Below are positions 63,440-64,000 of a stretch of DNA of 64,000 nucleotides, in pieces. Position 1 is the first letter of the stretch; each line of letters starts with the position of its first letter. The notes under the pieces are model-generated. The model had not been told where the DNA came from. It was given only the letters and a program-made list of their open reading frames with translations, and did not search any database. Both the position numbers and the translations under genes were made by a program. Source of the DNA: Acidobacteriaceae bacterium (GTDB taxonomy: Bacteria; Acidobacteriota; Terriglobia; Terriglobales; Acidobacteriaceae); assembly GCA_025361625.1 (NCBI GenBank), contig JANYKL010000145.1:1-64000 (forward strand), given 5' to 3'.

Positions 63440-64000
63440 ATGAACAAAGCAAAGAATTCTTTTGAATCGCTGCGATACGCGCTGCGCGCCCTCCGCCGTG
63501 AATGTCTGCAATTCGGCTTCGACTACCCTCTCGACATAGACACCGAAGCGGGGCCGAAAAATTCCCTTCATTACTATCTCTACAGTGAAAAATTGTCCTG
63601 GAGCGTGATGAGTATGGATCCGGAGGGGGTACCTCGGGCGCGCAACCGGCTTTCTGGGCTGATTTACAAGCCGGCATACATCGCCTGGTGGGGACTGGTA
63701 AATCTCGGGCATTATCTGCGGCACAATGATGAGGCGAGCCGCGATTTATTCTTAAGGCAGGTCGATTGGCTGGAATCGCACGCTACGGTTCGCAATGACG
63801 GGTCTGTCGTCTGGATGAACAATTACGATTGCTTGCAAGGCAAAACTCTCTTTCGCGCCCCCTGGGTTTCCGCTTACGATCAAGGCCTCGCAATCAGCGC
63901 GCTTGTTCGCGGATACCGAATGACGGGAAATCCGCGCCTATTGCAGTTGCTGCAGGGAGCGAGTCGAATTTTTGCTTTAGATGTAGATGAGGGAGGCGTG
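63440..64000 (+). CDS. D-glucuronyl C5-epimerase-like protein, partial
   Basis: The gene starts at ATG 63440 and runs off the end of the window, leaving 187 residues. NSLHYYLYSEKLSW, IYKPAYIAWWGLVNLGHYL and especially APWVSAYDQGLAISALVRGYRMTG match the C-terminal catalytic domain of heparosan-glucuronate C5-epimerases (Pfam C5-epim_C). No signal peptide is present in the visible part. Bacterial homologues often sit in polysaccharide clusters, so more sugar genes may follow outside the window. Confidence 0.8.
   Translation, partial: MNKAKNSFESLRYALRALRRECLQFGFDYPLDIDTEAGPKNSLHYYLYSEKLSWSVMSMDPEGVPRARNRLSGLIYKPAYIAWWGLVNLGHYLRHNDEASRDLFLRQVDWLESHATVRNDGSVVWMNNYDCLQGKTLFRAPWVSAYDQGLAISALVRGYRMTGNPRLLQLLQGASRIFALDVDEGGV

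Noticed and set aside
1..64000. tRNA genes, CRISPR arrays, insertion sequences, riboswitches
   Set aside because: I looked in the gaps on both strands and saw no cloverleaf, regular spacer array, transposase or known riboswitch core.

Overview
The window reads as chromosomal DNA from a soil-type acidobacterium (Acidobacteriota, probably Terriglobia). This is inferred from gene content: an Oar-like TonB-dependent receptor with an N-terminal carboxypeptidase-regulatory domain, a fused AroD-AroE protein, DUF3857/transglutaminase/TPR and TldD-like secreted proteins, and an Ala/Ser/Lys-rich secreted protein with a VWVNT..GVYH-type tail. No rRNA, tRNA, CRISPR array, prophage or insertion sequence was seen.

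Layout. 1-10.5 kb is housekeeping: ndk, an ABM monooxygenase, purA, mutM, a ROK sugar kinase, and a minus-strand block of a PilZ protein, a CpaE/TadZ-like ATPase, trpS, scpA, scpB and rluB. 10.6-14.6 kb holds an MFS exporter and a three-gene compatible-solute ABC transporter. 14.6-20.2 kb is a compact minus-strand F420 operon, cofG-cofD-cofC-cofE-cofH-npdG, with almost every junction overlapping or within a few bases.

Divergent from it, 20.3-37.4 kb is a plus-strand cluster: a GntR/FCD regulator, a TonB receptor, an internally triplicated His-rich membrane protein, the FAD, 2Fe-2S, CoxG-like and molybdopterin subunits of a molybdenum hydroxylase, then ketopantoate-reductase-like, M24, M20, M24, ketopantoate-reductase-like, and an F420-type luciferase-like oxidoreductase. 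I read it as a regulated import-and-degrade system for an unknown, probably nitrogen-containing, compound, with its F420 cofactor made by the divergent operon. The Mo enzyme has neither known CoxL active-site loop. The second M24 protein has lost its metal ligands and the M20 protein has several altered ones. This is the best candidate here for an undescribed pathway.

37.4-64 kb is mixed: acyl-CoA dehydrogenase, a DksA-like zinc-finger protein, an exported TldD/TldE-like pair, an orphan GvpL/F protein, aroDE, secreted proteins, an AMMECR1 protein overlapping pgsA, a ComEA-like HhH protein, glutamate dehydrogenase, trpE and trpG facing each other, a DUF3857-transglutaminase-TPR protein, Ig-like and lipoprotein genes, a gluzincin-like peptidase overlapping rlmB, a thiolase, and the start of a glucuronyl C5-epimerase-like gene cut by the window end.
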